A stretch of 32,529 nt of DNA from Verrucomicrobiia bacterium. Lineage in GTDB: Bacteria; Verrucomicrobiota; Verrucomicrobiia; Limisphaerales; JADLHS01. Of this stretch, positions 24,166 to 32,448 are shown piece after piece; the stretch's first letter is position 1, and every line of letters starts with the position of its first letter. Made by a program: the position numbers and the translations under genes. The DNA lies in assembly GCA_011525685.1 (NCBI GenBank), contig WYBW01000115.1:1-32529 (forward strand), in the 5' to 3' direction. The notes beneath the pieces were generated by a model that saw only the letters and a program-made list of their open reading frames with translations, was not told where the DNA came from and searched no databases.

Positions 24166-25266
24166 TCAGCGGCACTCCGGCTTGCTTGCGCCTCGCGACC
24201 GGATTCGTTCCAAGGCCCACTGCGCGTGCTCGGCGAGGAGTTCATCCGATTCCCCGGTGATTCTTTGCAAGCAGGGAAGCGCCCCGGCGTCTGCCACATT
24301 GCCCAGCGCGACGCAGGCGTTGCGGACCATTCCCCGCCTCTTGGCGCGCAACATGGGTGTGCCGGCAAAGCGGCGTCTGAATCCAGCTTCATCGAGCGTG
24401 AGCAACTCCAGCAAGTCCGGCGTGGCCAGATGTGGCTTGGCGTGGGGCTTCATCAACTGCCCCTCGCGGGCGAACCGGTTCCATGGACAGACCGCCAGGC
24501 AGTCGTCGCAGCCGAAGATGCGATGGCCAATGGCCGGACGCAGTGCGACGGGGATCGGCCCTTTCAACTCAATCGTGAGATAGGAGATGCACAGCCGGGC
24601 ATCCAGTTGAAAGGGAGCGATGATGGCGCGCGTGGGGCAGGCCGTCATGCAGCGCGTGCAGGAGCCGCAGCGGTTCTTCTCGGGTTCGTCCGGCTGCAAT
24701 TCCAGCGTCGTCAAGATTTCGGCCAGGAAAATCCAGTTGCCCAGCTTGCGGCTGACGACGTTGGTATGCTTGCCGATGAAGCCGGTCCCGGCGCGTTGGG
24801 CCAGGTCGCGTTCCAGAACCGGCCCGGTGTCCACATACCAGAGCGAGCGCGTGCCCCCGCCGCCGAGCTGGTCCACAAAGGCGGCCAGCGTCTGCAAACG
24901 CTCACCCAGCACATCGTGGTAGTCGGTGAAACGGGCGTAACGGGCGACGAGGCCGTGATGCGCCATGCGTGATGCTTCTTTTGTGAACCGCGGTTCGGTC
25001 GCCTGAGTGCCGCTTGATCCAACACGCAACCCGGAGCGAGGCTCCGCGTAGCTTGCCGCCAGAGAGATCACGCTTTTCGCTCCGGGCAGGACGAGTTGGG
25101 GATTGGTTCGCTTCGCGGCATTGCGTTCGAGGTAGGCCATGGTGCCATGCCGCCTGTTGGCCAACCAGTCTTGCAGGTGCGCACCACTCGCGGGGGGTTG
25201 CGCTGTGGTGAAACGGCAATCGTCGAAGCCGAGTTCGAGCGCGCGCTGCCGGACGGCGTCTTTCAT
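24166..25266 (-). CDS. queG: Epoxyqueuosine reductase QueG
   Basis: QueG reduces epoxyqueuosine to queuosine in tRNA, using cobalamin and two 4Fe-4S clusters. The 366-residue protein has VARYARFTDYHDVLGERLQ, the catalytic VDTGPVLERDLAQRAGTGFIGK (Asp146 is the likely general acid), and cluster cysteines C200, C203, C206, C210 (CGSCTRCMTACP) plus C226, C253, C256 and C260 (CDDCLAVCPWN). A C-terminal HEAT-like segment (AKRRGMVRNACVALGNVAD) follows. Residues about 77-105, between SLAASYAEP and GLVARYARF, are an extra stretch of about 29 residues encoded by palindromic DNA and are not seen in ordinary members. No other queuosine genes are nearby. Confidence 0.92.
   Translation of the reverse strand: MKDAVRQRALELGFDDCRFTTAQPPASGAHLQDWLANRRHGTMAYLERNAAKRTNPQLVLPGAKSVISLAASYAEPRSGLRVGSSGTQATEPRFTKEASRMAHHGLVARYARFTDYHDVLGERLQTLAAFVDQLGGGGTRSLWYVDTGPVLERDLAQRAGTGFIGKHTNVVSRKLGNWIFLAEILTTLELQPDEPEKNRCGSCTRCMTACPTRAIIAPFQLDARLCISYLTIELKGPIPVALRPAIGHRIFGCDDCLAVCPWNRFAREGQLMKPHAKPHLATPDLLELLTLDEAGFRRRFAGTPMLRAKRRGMVRNACVALGNVADAGALPCLQRITGESDELLAEHAQWALERIRSRGASKPECR
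24985..25046. repeat. Palindromic insert inside queG
   Basis: Within the extra segment of queG lie a perfect 12-bp palindrome GAACCGCGGTTC (24985-24996) and a hairpin CGGAGC-GAG-GCTCCG (25032-25046). Both fall in the part that encodes the peptide unusual for the family (about residues 77-105). This suggests a repeat element absorbed in frame. Confidence 0.7.
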
Positions 25267-25370
25267 CTTACAAAATGCGCTTCAACCACGGATGAAACAC
25301 CAGTGGGTTCAGCACGGCAGAGCCGCAAGCCCGGAGAGTGTGCAAGGGCACGAAAGTGGACTGTGATTCT

Positions 25371-25403
25371 CCCTCTCCCAGCGGGAGAGGGCCGGGGTGA
25401 GGG
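25371..25403. repeat. REP-type hairpin element between queG and aroK
   Basis: CCCTCTCCC (25371-25379), loop AGC, GGGAGAGGG (25383-25391) is a perfect 9-bp hairpin, followed by CCGGGGTGAGGG (25392-25403). From general knowledge, this GGGAGAGGGCCGGGGTGAGGG wording is common in intergenic repeats of many unrelated bacteria. The flanking 25267-25370 holds no gene that I recognise. Confidence 0.8.
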
Positions 25404-25470
25404 AGAGCGTCCGGAATCTCTCGCCCATACAGCAGACGCCATGGCACCCAGTGAAGCTGGCGGTTCTCCC

Positions 25471-25499
25471 CCACCCTTGCTCCCTCTCCCGCCGGGAGA
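25471..25499. repeat. Second, shorter REP-type copy between queG and aroK
   Basis: CCACCCTTGCTCCC runs into TCTCCC (25485-25490), loop GCC, GGGAGA (25494-25499). It is the inverse of the 25371 element: CCCCACCC and CTCCCTCTCCC face the GGGAGAGGG-CCGGGGTGAGGG unit. Together the two could form a larger paired structure in the 289-base queG-aroK gap. Confidence 0.65.
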
Positions 25500-25555
25500 A
25501 GCGGAGCGGCGGCGAACGCGCGCTGAAATTCTTGCCGCTGTTGCGTGAAGTCGCG

Positions 25556-26095
25556 TCATCGGTGCGCGGAGGTGGCCAAGCGGTATTGGTGAATGACCTG
25601 GTGGGCGACTTCGCGAAGCGAGCGCATTTCCGTGTTCACCAGCACGTCGGCCTGGCGATAAAACGGCTCGCGCGCCTCCAGCAGCGCGCGCAGTTTGGCC
25701 AGCGCATCGGGGTCGTTGAGCAGCGGCCGATGGTTCTGGCCGCGGACGCGCTCCCAGATTTTTTCCGGCGACGCCCAGAGACACATCACCAAAGCATGAG
25801 TCTTGAGGCTGGCCAGGTTGGCCGGATTGACCGGCAATCCGCCGCCGGTCGCGATGACCGTGCGGGTGCGCAAGGCAAGTTCCTGAACCAGGGCACATTC
25901 CTTCTGGCGAAACGCGGCCTCCCCTTCCTGGGCAAAAATCTCGGTGATGGGTTTGCCGGCGCGCGACACCAGCACGTCGTCCGTGTCCAGGAACGTGAAG
26001 CGCAGTTGGTCGGCCACGAGCCGGCCGACGGACGACTTGCCCGTGCCCATGAAACCAATGAGGGCGAGGTTGGAGATTCTGCGCGTGGCGTCCAT
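25556..26095 (-). CDS. aroK: Shikimate kinase
   Basis: Phosphorylates shikimate with ATP in aromatic amino acid synthesis. 179 residues is the usual size. Residues seen: Walker A GFMGTGKS (14-21), the shikimate-binding DTD at 37-39 (FLDTDDVLV), ITEIFAQEGEAAFRQKE with Arg63, the GGG loop at 84-86 (VIATGGGLPV), and RPLL in the lid region. ATG at 26095 is the start. The gap to queG downstream is 289 bases of repeats, so the two probably are not tightly linked. The upstream 293 bases (26096-26388) show no gene, only weak GATCAGGACTG/CCTGATC-type inverted words. Confidence 0.93.
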   Translation of the reverse strand: MDATRRISNLALIGFMGTGKSSVGRLVADQLRFTFLDTDDVLVSRAGKPITEIFAQEGEAAFRQKECALVQELALRTRTVIATGGGLPVNPANLASLKTHALVMCLWASPEKIWERVRGQNHRPLLNDPDALAKLRALLEAREPFYRQADVLVNTEMRSLREVAHQVIHQYRLATSAHR

Positions 26096-26388
26096 GCCTT
26101 TCCCTTAACGCAAATCGGAGGGCATCGCACGCGGATTTTGTGGGCTGGCCCTCCTTGTCTTGATCGTAATGTTCCTCCTGATCTGAATCTCAGTCCCACC
26201 TTCATCCGCTTGGCTGCGACGGTCGGGCAGGATGGGGGAGCAAGATCAGGACTGCGATTGAGATTGAGAGTCGCGGGAGATCACCATCCTGCCTGCCATC
26301 CGCCGGGCGCTTTACAGGCTTTCAACCGCTGCCTACTGTGTGGCGGTCAAATGCAGGCACAATTGAAGTCACGCAGCATAGCAGGGTC

Positions 26389-27066
26389 ATGCCGGTGGAG
26401 TGCCGCGAAGCCATGAACTGGAAATGCCTGCGCCCTTTTCCCTGGCTGGACACCCGCGCGCGATTCGTGGCGCGCACTCCGCGGGGCGGAACCTTGCTGG
26501 ACCTCGGTTCCTGGGACGGGGAGACGCTCGGGCACATCGCGGAGTTGCGGCCGGACTTGAAATTGTTTGCGGCCGACAAGGCCGGCGAACCGGAGAAATA
26601 TCCTCCGGGCTGTGAGTTCCGCCGCGCCGATTTTGAAACCGACACGCTGCCCTGGCCGGACGGCTCGATGGACACCATCACCTGCATGCACCTGGTCGAG
26701 CATTTGAGAAACTTGGACCTGTTGCGGCGCGAAGTGGCGCGCCTGTTGAAACCGGGCGGCCAGGTTTATTTTGAAACGCCGCATCCCAAAACGCTCGCGT
26801 TGCCCAGTCTGGGAAAGTCAGCCATCCCGTTCACGATGAATTTTCACGACGATCCCACCCATGTGCGTCTGGTGACGCCCGGGGAATTGGCCGAGGTGTC
26901 CCAAAGAGGAGGACTCCGGATCGAGGCGACCGGCATCTCGCGGAACTGGTTGTTTGCCGTGTCCCATCTGGCGTATGCGTGGCGGCCGCCCAGCCGGAAA
27001 AAATATACGGCACGCATCCACTGGCTGGGCTGGTCGGCTTATGTCGTGGCGCGCAAACCCGGGTGA
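26389..27066 (+). CDS. Class I SAM-dependent methyltransferase
   Basis: 225 residues from ATG 26389, with ATG 26413 as an alternative (AMNWKCLRPFPWLDTRARF). Motif I is LLDLGSWDGETLG, motif II KLFAADKAG, and motif III the SMDTITCMHLVEHLRNLDLL stretch. The late motif is RLLKPGGQVYFETPHPKTLAL. The rest is a barrel-capping region ending WLGWSAYVVARKPG. Its stop overlaps the glycosyltransferase start by 4 bases (GTGA), so it likely works with that protein, for instance methylating a glycan or an intermediate. This is inference; no substrate motif is visible. Confidence 0.82.
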   Translation: MPVECREAMNWKCLRPFPWLDTRARFVARTPRGGTLLDLGSWDGETLGHIAELRPDLKLFAADKAGEPEKYPPGCEFRRADFETDTLPWPDGSMDTITCMHLVEHLRNLDLLRREVARLLKPGGQVYFETPHPKTLALPSLGKSAIPFTMNFHDDPTHVRLVTPGELAEVSQRGGLRIEATGISRNWLFAVSHLAYAWRPPSRKKYTARIHWLGWSAYVVARKPG

Positions 27067-29261
27067 AACCGAAACTGCTCATCATTGAATTGTGGGGCGT
27101 GGGCGACCTGGTCGTCTCCACACCGTTTCTCCGCGCGGCGTGCGAAAAGTTCGAGGTGACGCTCGTGGCCAAACCGTACGCGCTGGATTTGCAACCGCGT
27201 TTCTGGCCCGATGTCCAGGTGCTGCCGTTCGTGGCGCCCTGGACGGCGTTCACCGGCAAGTACCACCTCTGGCGCTGGCCGTGGCTGGCACTGGGCCGCC
27301 TGGGCCGCCGGCTGATTGCGAGGCGATTCGACGTTGGCCTCTCCGCGCGGTGGGACCCGCGCGACCATTTTTTGTTGTTCATGGCGGGTGCGCGGCGGCG
27401 GCTGGGGTTTCCGCGTTTGGGCAGTCAGATTTTCCTGAACCAGGCGCTCGCCAAACCTCATCCCGACGCGCATCGCTACGAATACTGGCGCGCGGTCGCC
27501 GCCGGGCTGGGATTGAAGCTGCCGGTGCGCGAGGCGATCCCCCTGCCGCCGTCACGCGGAGGTCACATCCTGCTTCACACCGGGGCGGCGCAATCCGTCC
27601 GCGTGTGGCCGCTGGAACGCTTCCGGAATCTGGCGCGGCGCCTGCGCGAACGCGGCTTCGTGGTGCAGATCGCCTGTGACGCCGACCAGCAGGGTTGGTG
27701 GCTGGCGATGGGTGAGCTCAACGTGGCCGCGCCGAAAACCATCACCGAATTACTGGCGCTGACGGATCGCGCGGGGCTGTTCATCGGTAATGACTCGGGG
27801 CCCGGTCACCTGGCGGCGTTCGCGGGCACGCCAACGTTTTCGATTTTTGGACCGCAATTGCCCGAACGCTTTTCGCCGTTGCATCCAGCTTCCGAGTGGG
27901 TCGAAGGCTGGGAATGTCCACACCGGCCGTGCTCGGATTACTGCCAGTTTCCCCTGGCGCGGTGCCTGTGGGATTTGAGCGAGGAATCCGTCTGGGCGCG
28001 CGTGGAACAATTTGTGGCCCGCCATGCCGATGGTCTGACGGCCATTGAAGCGCCGACACCTGCGCCGGCCCGGGCGACGGTGCGCACCGTCCGTCCCCTG
28101 AAACTCCTTCAGGTGTTCAACCGTTACCTGATGCCGGGTGGCGAGGAAAACTCCGTGGCCCGCATCGCCGGTCACCTGGAACTGGCGGGCCACCAGGTCA
28201 CCCGCTACTGGCGCGCCTCGGCGGAATGGACGGCGACGGGCTCGCCTTCAAAATTGCGGCAACTGTTTCTCACGTTGAATAATCCGGCCGCGCTGGAGCA
28301 ACTGCGGGAGATTCATGAGAAGGTCAGGCCCGATGCCTGGATCTGCCACAACCTCGTGCCGGTGATTTCGTTCGGGGCCTACCGGCTCGCGCGGGAACTG
28401 GGTGTGCCGATCATCCACTGGCTGCACAATTATCGCCCGGTGAGTCCCAGCGGCGCGCTGCGGGCCGGCAATCGCACCCTCGAACCGAACGATCCCTTCC
28501 TGGTGTGGAAGGAAATCTGGTCCGGCTCGTGGCGTGGGCGTTTTCTCACGGCCTGGCTGGCGCTGGGTTACCGGCGCGTGAAACGGCGCGGCGATTTCGA
28601 CGCCGTGAAAGCCTGGATCGCCGTCAGCGACGAAATGAAGCGCACGTTCGAGGCGGCGGGATTTCCCGGCGAACGGCTGCACGTGCTGCATCACTCGTGG
28701 GACATTCAACCGCCGGTGGCCGCGGGAACAGACGAAGGTTATTTCCTGTTCCTGGGCCGCATGATCGAAGACAAGGGCGTCAAGTTCCTCATCGAGTTGT
28801 GGCAGCGGCCAGAATTCAAGAACGTTCCGCTGGTGATGGCGGGTCAGGGACCGCTGGCCGACTTTTACCGCGACCGCACGCCGCCGAACATCCGTTGGAT
28901 CGGGTTTGTGCGCGGTGCCGAAAAGCGAAAGCTGGTCGCAGGCTGCCGCGCGGTGTTGTTCCCGTGCCTGTGGACCGAACCGCTGAGCACCGTGGTTTAT
29001 GAAGCTTACGAACAGGGCCGCCCCGTGCTCGCCAGCAACCTGGGTGGCTTGAAAGACTTGATCAGTGATGGCCAGACGGGCCGCCTGCTCAAACCCGGCG
29101 ACACCGAGACCTGGAGCAATGTGCTGCAACAATTCATCCGCGACCCGGAGATGAGCCGCGCGATGGGCGAACGCGGCCTGCAGTGGCTCAACGAACACAT
29201 TTCTCCGGCGGCGTGGAACCAGCAGTTCGACGAGATCATCCGCAAGACATTGAGGAGTTGA
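27063..29261 (+). CDS. Two-domain glycosyltransferase: GT9 (heptosyltransferase-like) fused to GT4
   Basis: A 732-residue protein from GTG 27063. Residues 1-330 are GT9-like: KPKLLIIELWGVGDLVVSTPFLRA, GGHILLHTGAAQSVRVWPLERFRNLARRL, and the family signature LFIGNDSGPGHLAAFAGTPTFSIFGPQ. Residues about 345-732 are GT4-like: LKLLQVFNRYLMPGGEENSVARIAGHL (start of the Rossmann fold), WLHNYRPVSPSG, YFLFLGRMIEDKGVKFLIEL, and TEPLSTVVYEAYEQGRPVLASN with the E-x7-E pair that binds the donor. GT9 enzymes transfer heptose to LPS; GT4 enzymes are broad. The fusion suggests consecutive sugar additions to an envelope glycan. Coupled to the upstream methyltransferase. Confidence 0.88.
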   Translation: MKPKLLIIELWGVGDLVVSTPFLRAACEKFEVTLVAKPYALDLQPRFWPDVQVLPFVAPWTAFTGKYHLWRWPWLALGRLGRRLIARRFDVGLSARWDPRDHFLLFMAGARRRLGFPRLGSQIFLNQALAKPHPDAHRYEYWRAVAAGLGLKLPVREAIPLPPSRGGHILLHTGAAQSVRVWPLERFRNLARRLRERGFVVQIACDADQQGWWLAMGELNVAAPKTITELLALTDRAGLFIGNDSGPGHLAAFAGTPTFSIFGPQLPERFSPLHPASEWVEGWECPHRPCSDYCQFPLARCLWDLSEESVWARVEQFVARHADGLTAIEAPTPAPARATVRTVRPLKLLQVFNRYLMPGGEENSVARIAGHLELAGHQVTRYWRASAEWTATGSPSKLRQLFLTLNNPAALEQLREIHEKVRPDAWICHNLVPVISFGAYRLARELGVPIIHWLHNYRPVSPSGALRAGNRTLEPNDPFLVWKEIWSGSWRGRFLTAWLALGYRRVKRRGDFDAVKAWIAVSDEMKRTFEAAGFPGERLHVLHHSWDIQPPVAAGTDEGYFLFLGRMIEDKGVKFLIELWQRPEFKNVPLVMAGQGPLADFYRDRTPPNIRWIGFVRGAEKRKLVAGCRAVLFPCLWTEPLSTVVYEAYEQGRPVLASNLGGLKDLISDGQTGRLLKPGDTETWSNVLQQFIRDPEMSRAMGERGLQWLNEHISPAAWNQQFDEIIRKTLRS

Positions 29262-29360
29262 AGTGCATGCCGACGACGCGCAGCAGATGGCGTCGTTGAG
29301 GCGAGTCGCTCTGTCGTGCCAATGTTGCGGATCTCCCAGCAAAATGCTGGATGAGCATGT

Positions 29361-30398
29361 ATGGCCTACGGCGGCCAACCACTCGCCGCAATGAAGGGTG
29401 AGTTTTTGCCAATTCTGGTGAAGCAGCCGGCTGGCGGAAGTGGTTGGGATGCGAACATGAACTCTTGTCAGTTCATTTCTCGTCCAACGGCTCTCGTCTG
29501 GGGGACCAATGACACGCCGGGCGGGCCGATCCCGAGGTGCGGTTTCGTGATGTATCCCGACCATCCGCTGGCGGCCAACCGGGTGGATTTCTACAACCCG
29601 ATGAAAATTCGGTGGCAGTATTCCAGCACAAACAGGCTGAACTTCTTGGACGCGGGCACGAGCACCAATCAAGTGTATGTGACGCTCCGGGCACCGACCA
29701 ATAGCGTGACGGTCTATCACACGGTGGCGCATCTGGCCTGCGCCAATTCGGGAGCAACGACGGAGAACCAAGCGGTGGCGAATACGTGGTCGTTCTTCAC
29801 CGGCAGAAACGTGACGACTTGGGATGGAAGGGCACTGCACTACTATCAAGCGGGCATTCCGTGGGCCACCAATACCATTGACGGCCAGCAAAACACAGAG
29901 GTTTACCAACTGTTGCGCGATGGCAACGGTCAATGCGATTCTTGGCGTGGACTTTTGGAAGGGGCGTGGTCCGTCAACGGCATTGCGTCCACGCCGGCCT
30001 CGGCGACATCTACGACCAGTAGTGGATTCATAGTAAAGAACTGGGTATTTGGCACAGCGACACTGAGTAATGCGCCACCCTACGATTATTATTTGGAGTT
30101 AAATGAGCCCTATGCGAGCATGGTGCCTTCAACGTCGGGAGATGTTCAGAGCCAGACAGGTCTTGCAGGGCAGAATTCCCCGACCCCGGCGGAGAAAGTG
30201 TTTGGATCTCACTACTTTCAATTGTGGAATAATCTCTATTACGATCCATCCTACGGGGTCAACTACACAGATGCCGCTGATTTCCAGGCCAAAGCAATTG
30301 CGGGGTACGTGGTACTAACAGACACTCGCACCCCGGGCAAACCCGCAGTGGCCGTCAAGCCTGTCACCAGCACAACTGAAGTTCAGATTGTCCCATGA
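29361..30398 (+). CDS. Transglutaminase-like cysteine protein, no signal peptide (possibly 5'-truncated)
   Basis: A 345-residue ORF. The end part shows a transglutaminase-type triad: GNGQCDSWRGLLEGAW with Cys192, GSHYFQLWNN with His284, and LYYDPSYGV with Asp295. The order and spacing fit that family (C...H...D). Earlier residues (RPTALVWGTNDTPGGPIPR, NRVDFYNPMKIRWQYSSTN) look beta-rich and extracellular in style, with many Ser/Asn/Thr. Yet there is no signal peptide, and an in-frame TGA lies three codons before the first ATG (29352), which is unusual for a secreted protein. It may be the remainder of a larger gene. Such transglutaminase-like domains occur with RHS/Ig-type verrucomicrobial proteins. 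Confidence 0.6.
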   Translation: MAYGGQPLAAMKGEFLPILVKQPAGGSGWDANMNSCQFISRPTALVWGTNDTPGGPIPRCGFVMYPDHPLAANRVDFYNPMKIRWQYSSTNRLNFLDAGTSTNQVYVTLRAPTNSVTVYHTVAHLACANSGATTENQAVANTWSFFTGRNVTTWDGRALHYYQAGIPWATNTIDGQQNTEVYQLLRDGNGQCDSWRGLLEGAWSVNGIASTPASATSTTSSGFIVKNWVFGTATLSNAPPYDYYLELNEPYASMVPSTSGDVQSQTGLAGQNSPTPAEKVFGSHYFQLWNNLYYDPSYGVNYTDAADFQAKAIAGYVVLTDTRTPGKPAVAVKPVTSTTEVQIVP

Positions 30399-30410
30399 GC
30401 CTTCAACCCT

Positions 30411-30415
30411 AAGGA
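30411..30415 (+). promoter_or_regulatory. Ribosome binding site of the small secreted protein
   Basis: AAGGA lies 6 bases before the ATG at 30422. It is one of the few clear Shine-Dalgarno sequences in the window. It supports that start and suggests independent, good translation of this ORF. Confidence 0.7.
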
Positions 30416-30421
30416 CCTACC

Positions 30422-31045
30422 ATGCGAATTCTCATCATGATATTCACGGCTGTTTTCGTAACGCTCCAAGGGGCTGTCGGCACATTATTAGCTCAAGACG
30501 CGCCATCGCCGGTCAGTTCATCCCATCATGTCGGCGAGGAATTCACTGCATTCGTGGGCCAGCCGACCAACAATGTTGTGACCGCTCGCGAGGTAAGCTG
30601 GAGTGGTACGCCTTGGCGAAAACTTGTCTTCTTTTCCAAGGACGCTCGCGAAGCTGTGGTCGCGAGTTCGACGAATCAGGTGTGCTTTTTCCGAGGTAAA
30701 TTGTTTGCGGTCTATCGCGACATTCAGGCGTTCTGGATTGTGCCTTCGGAATCAATCAAGACCAACGAACTTACGAGTGTAGCCGCAGTCCGTCTGGCAG
30801 ATCAGAGCATTCGCGCCGCTGGGTTCGGCGCTGGAGCGAAGCGAATTGATCTGGCCAAACACTTGGAAATAGAACGCGAGAGACGTTTGGCCCAGATGCT
30901 CATTCTCCGGACAGTAGAAATAAAGGCAGAGCGCGGTCATTTGGTAGTCGCTTTTGAATCCCACACTGGGATCTCCGGCAAGGCGACATTGAACGAGAGT
31001 TTAGAGCTCGTTGCTGCTGAGGTTAATGAGCCGCTACAGAAATGA
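30422..31045 (+). CDS. Small secreted protein, function unknown
   Basis: A 207-residue protein with an N-terminal signal peptide (MRILIMIFTAVFVTLQGAVG) and likely cleavage near LLAQ (residue 25). After that no domain is recognised: a beta-like first half (REVSWSGTPWRKLVFFS, NQVCFFRGKLFAVYRDIQAFWIVPS) and a helical, charged second half (LAKHLEIERERRLAQMLILRTVEIKAERG). It starts 23 bases after the transglutaminase-like ORF, with a good RBS, and probably shares its transcript. It might be an accessory or partner of that protein; this is a guess. Base composition is visibly less GC-rich than the window average. Confidence 0.6.
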   Translation: MRILIMIFTAVFVTLQGAVGTLLAQDAPSPVSSSHHVGEEFTAFVGQPTNNVVTAREVSWSGTPWRKLVFFSKDAREAVVASSTNQVCFFRGKLFAVYRDIQAFWIVPSESIKTNELTSVAAVRLADQSIRAAGFGAGAKRIDLAKHLEIERERRLAQMLILRTVEIKAERGHLVVAFESHTGISGKATLNESLELVAAEVNEPLQK

Positions 31046-32425
31046 CCAAGCTTCGTGGAACGCAACGGGACGCTCTGGATCGAGGACTTGCCACTGGTGA
31101 GCGGCACGAACCTGGTGACGCTGGTCGCCGAGGATGCGGCAGGAAATTTGAGCAGCACGAACCTGAGCATCGTCAAAAGCACGGTGACGCTGACGATTAC
31201 TTCCACGCCCGAGGGCGAGAGCTTGTATGAGCCGTTCGGCACGGTAGCCGGGACGGTGAGCGACGCCGCTTACGCGGTTTGGGTGAATGGGGTGGCGGCA
31301 ACGGTGGATGAATACGGCTATTGGCAGGCGGAAAACGTGCCGGTGTTTGGACGGGGCACGGCGGTTTTCGACGTGGTGGCCAGGGCCACGAGTGGGGGCA
31401 GCCCGGCGGTGGGCGTCTCCGCGCAGCAGGAAAAGCCGGCACAGATCGTGGTGGTGAAGCACCAAGCCGAAAAGCGCCGCACCATCGAGGGGCCGGGCAG
31501 TCTTTTCCAGCAGTTCACGCGCACCAAGGAGTACACGGCCAGCCTGAGCCACGGCCCGGACGGCAACTGGGTTCACAGTTATTCTGGCAAGGCGACCGAC
31601 CGGACCGAGTATCGCGGGGGCACCACCGGTTGGGATCAGAACGTGTATCACTGGACGGCGACCAACCGCGGCACGGTCCACACGAACAGTGCGGCCGAGT
31701 CGTGGTCGTCCACGAACATTCTGAATGACACGCACGGGGACATTACCGGCGTGCCGGACAAGGACGTGAGAGAATTGGGCGAAGTAGGCGGACCAGCTCC
31801 GCTATTCGTCCACCACTACTACGCGCGCGGGGTGCGGTATGAATGGAAGAACCTGGACGGGAGCAAGACCATAGCAACAGTCGAGGCGCCGCTGACTCAG
31901 ATGAAGCTTTACACCGGGGGCAAGGCGGGCATCAAAAGGAGCAGTCTTATCCAAATCAACGCTTCGGCCGAGCGGTATGGCCGCCCTCCAAGTGGCCCCT
32001 GGCTGGACACGCCCACGACGAATGTGCCGTCCACCAAGATCCAAGTACTGGGGAAACAGCTTGGGAATGAAGGCAGGCTGTGGCTGGCTCTTTCGGACAA
32101 CGAAGACAAGTACCTGAACTTGCAGGTGCCGGGCGTGAAACATTACGGCGCGTGGGCGGAGGCCAAGAGGTACAGTCCAATTATCAGATTCCGAGGCGCA
32201 GATGTGACAGAGAAGACAAGCATAGTTTGGACTGGAGAACAGATTGCGCTGGACTGCATGCTTAATGGGGAGTCACCACCGCCAGTAACTAATTACCAGT
32301 GGACGGTGACGGGTTCGCCATTGGCCAATTATCTGATAACCAACCTGTACTATACCGATTGGCGTACCAACCGTTACTCCCATAATCCAGATGCAATCGC
32401 GAGGGAATGTCCCGGCGATAGTTGA
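31046..32425 (+). pseudogene. Remnant of an RHS/Ig-type large surface protein, 5'-truncated and cut at the 3' end
   Basis: The frame starts directly after the stop of the small secreted gene and reads PSFVERNGTLWIEDLPLVSGTNLVTLVAED... with no start context or signal peptide (the first GTG is at 31055). The first 110 residues are two Ig-like/bacterial adhesin-type repeats (GTNLVTLVAEDAAGNLSSTN; DAAYAVWVNGVAATVDEYGYWQAENVPV). This is a style I associate with the N-terminal half of verrucomicrobial YD/RHS-repeat proteins. The middle (KATDRTEYRGGTTGWDQNVYHWTATN, ...) is Thr/Asn/Trp-rich with no named domain. The frame ends at 32423-32425, just where a transposase-like sequence begins. I read it as a broken gene; no YD repeat itself is visible. 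Confidence 0.5.
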
Positions 32426-32448
32426 AAAGCGGTTGGTGGAGAGATTCA

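Noticed and set aside
25371..25403. Rho-independent terminator downstream of aroK
   Set aside because: The hairpin is strong but is not followed by a T-run on either strand, and its wording fits a dispersed intergenic repeat.
28248..29933. 561-codon minus-strand frame opposite the glycosyltransferase
   Set aside because: No domain recognised; it is the shadow of the GT4 domain, which has all its motifs on the plus strand.
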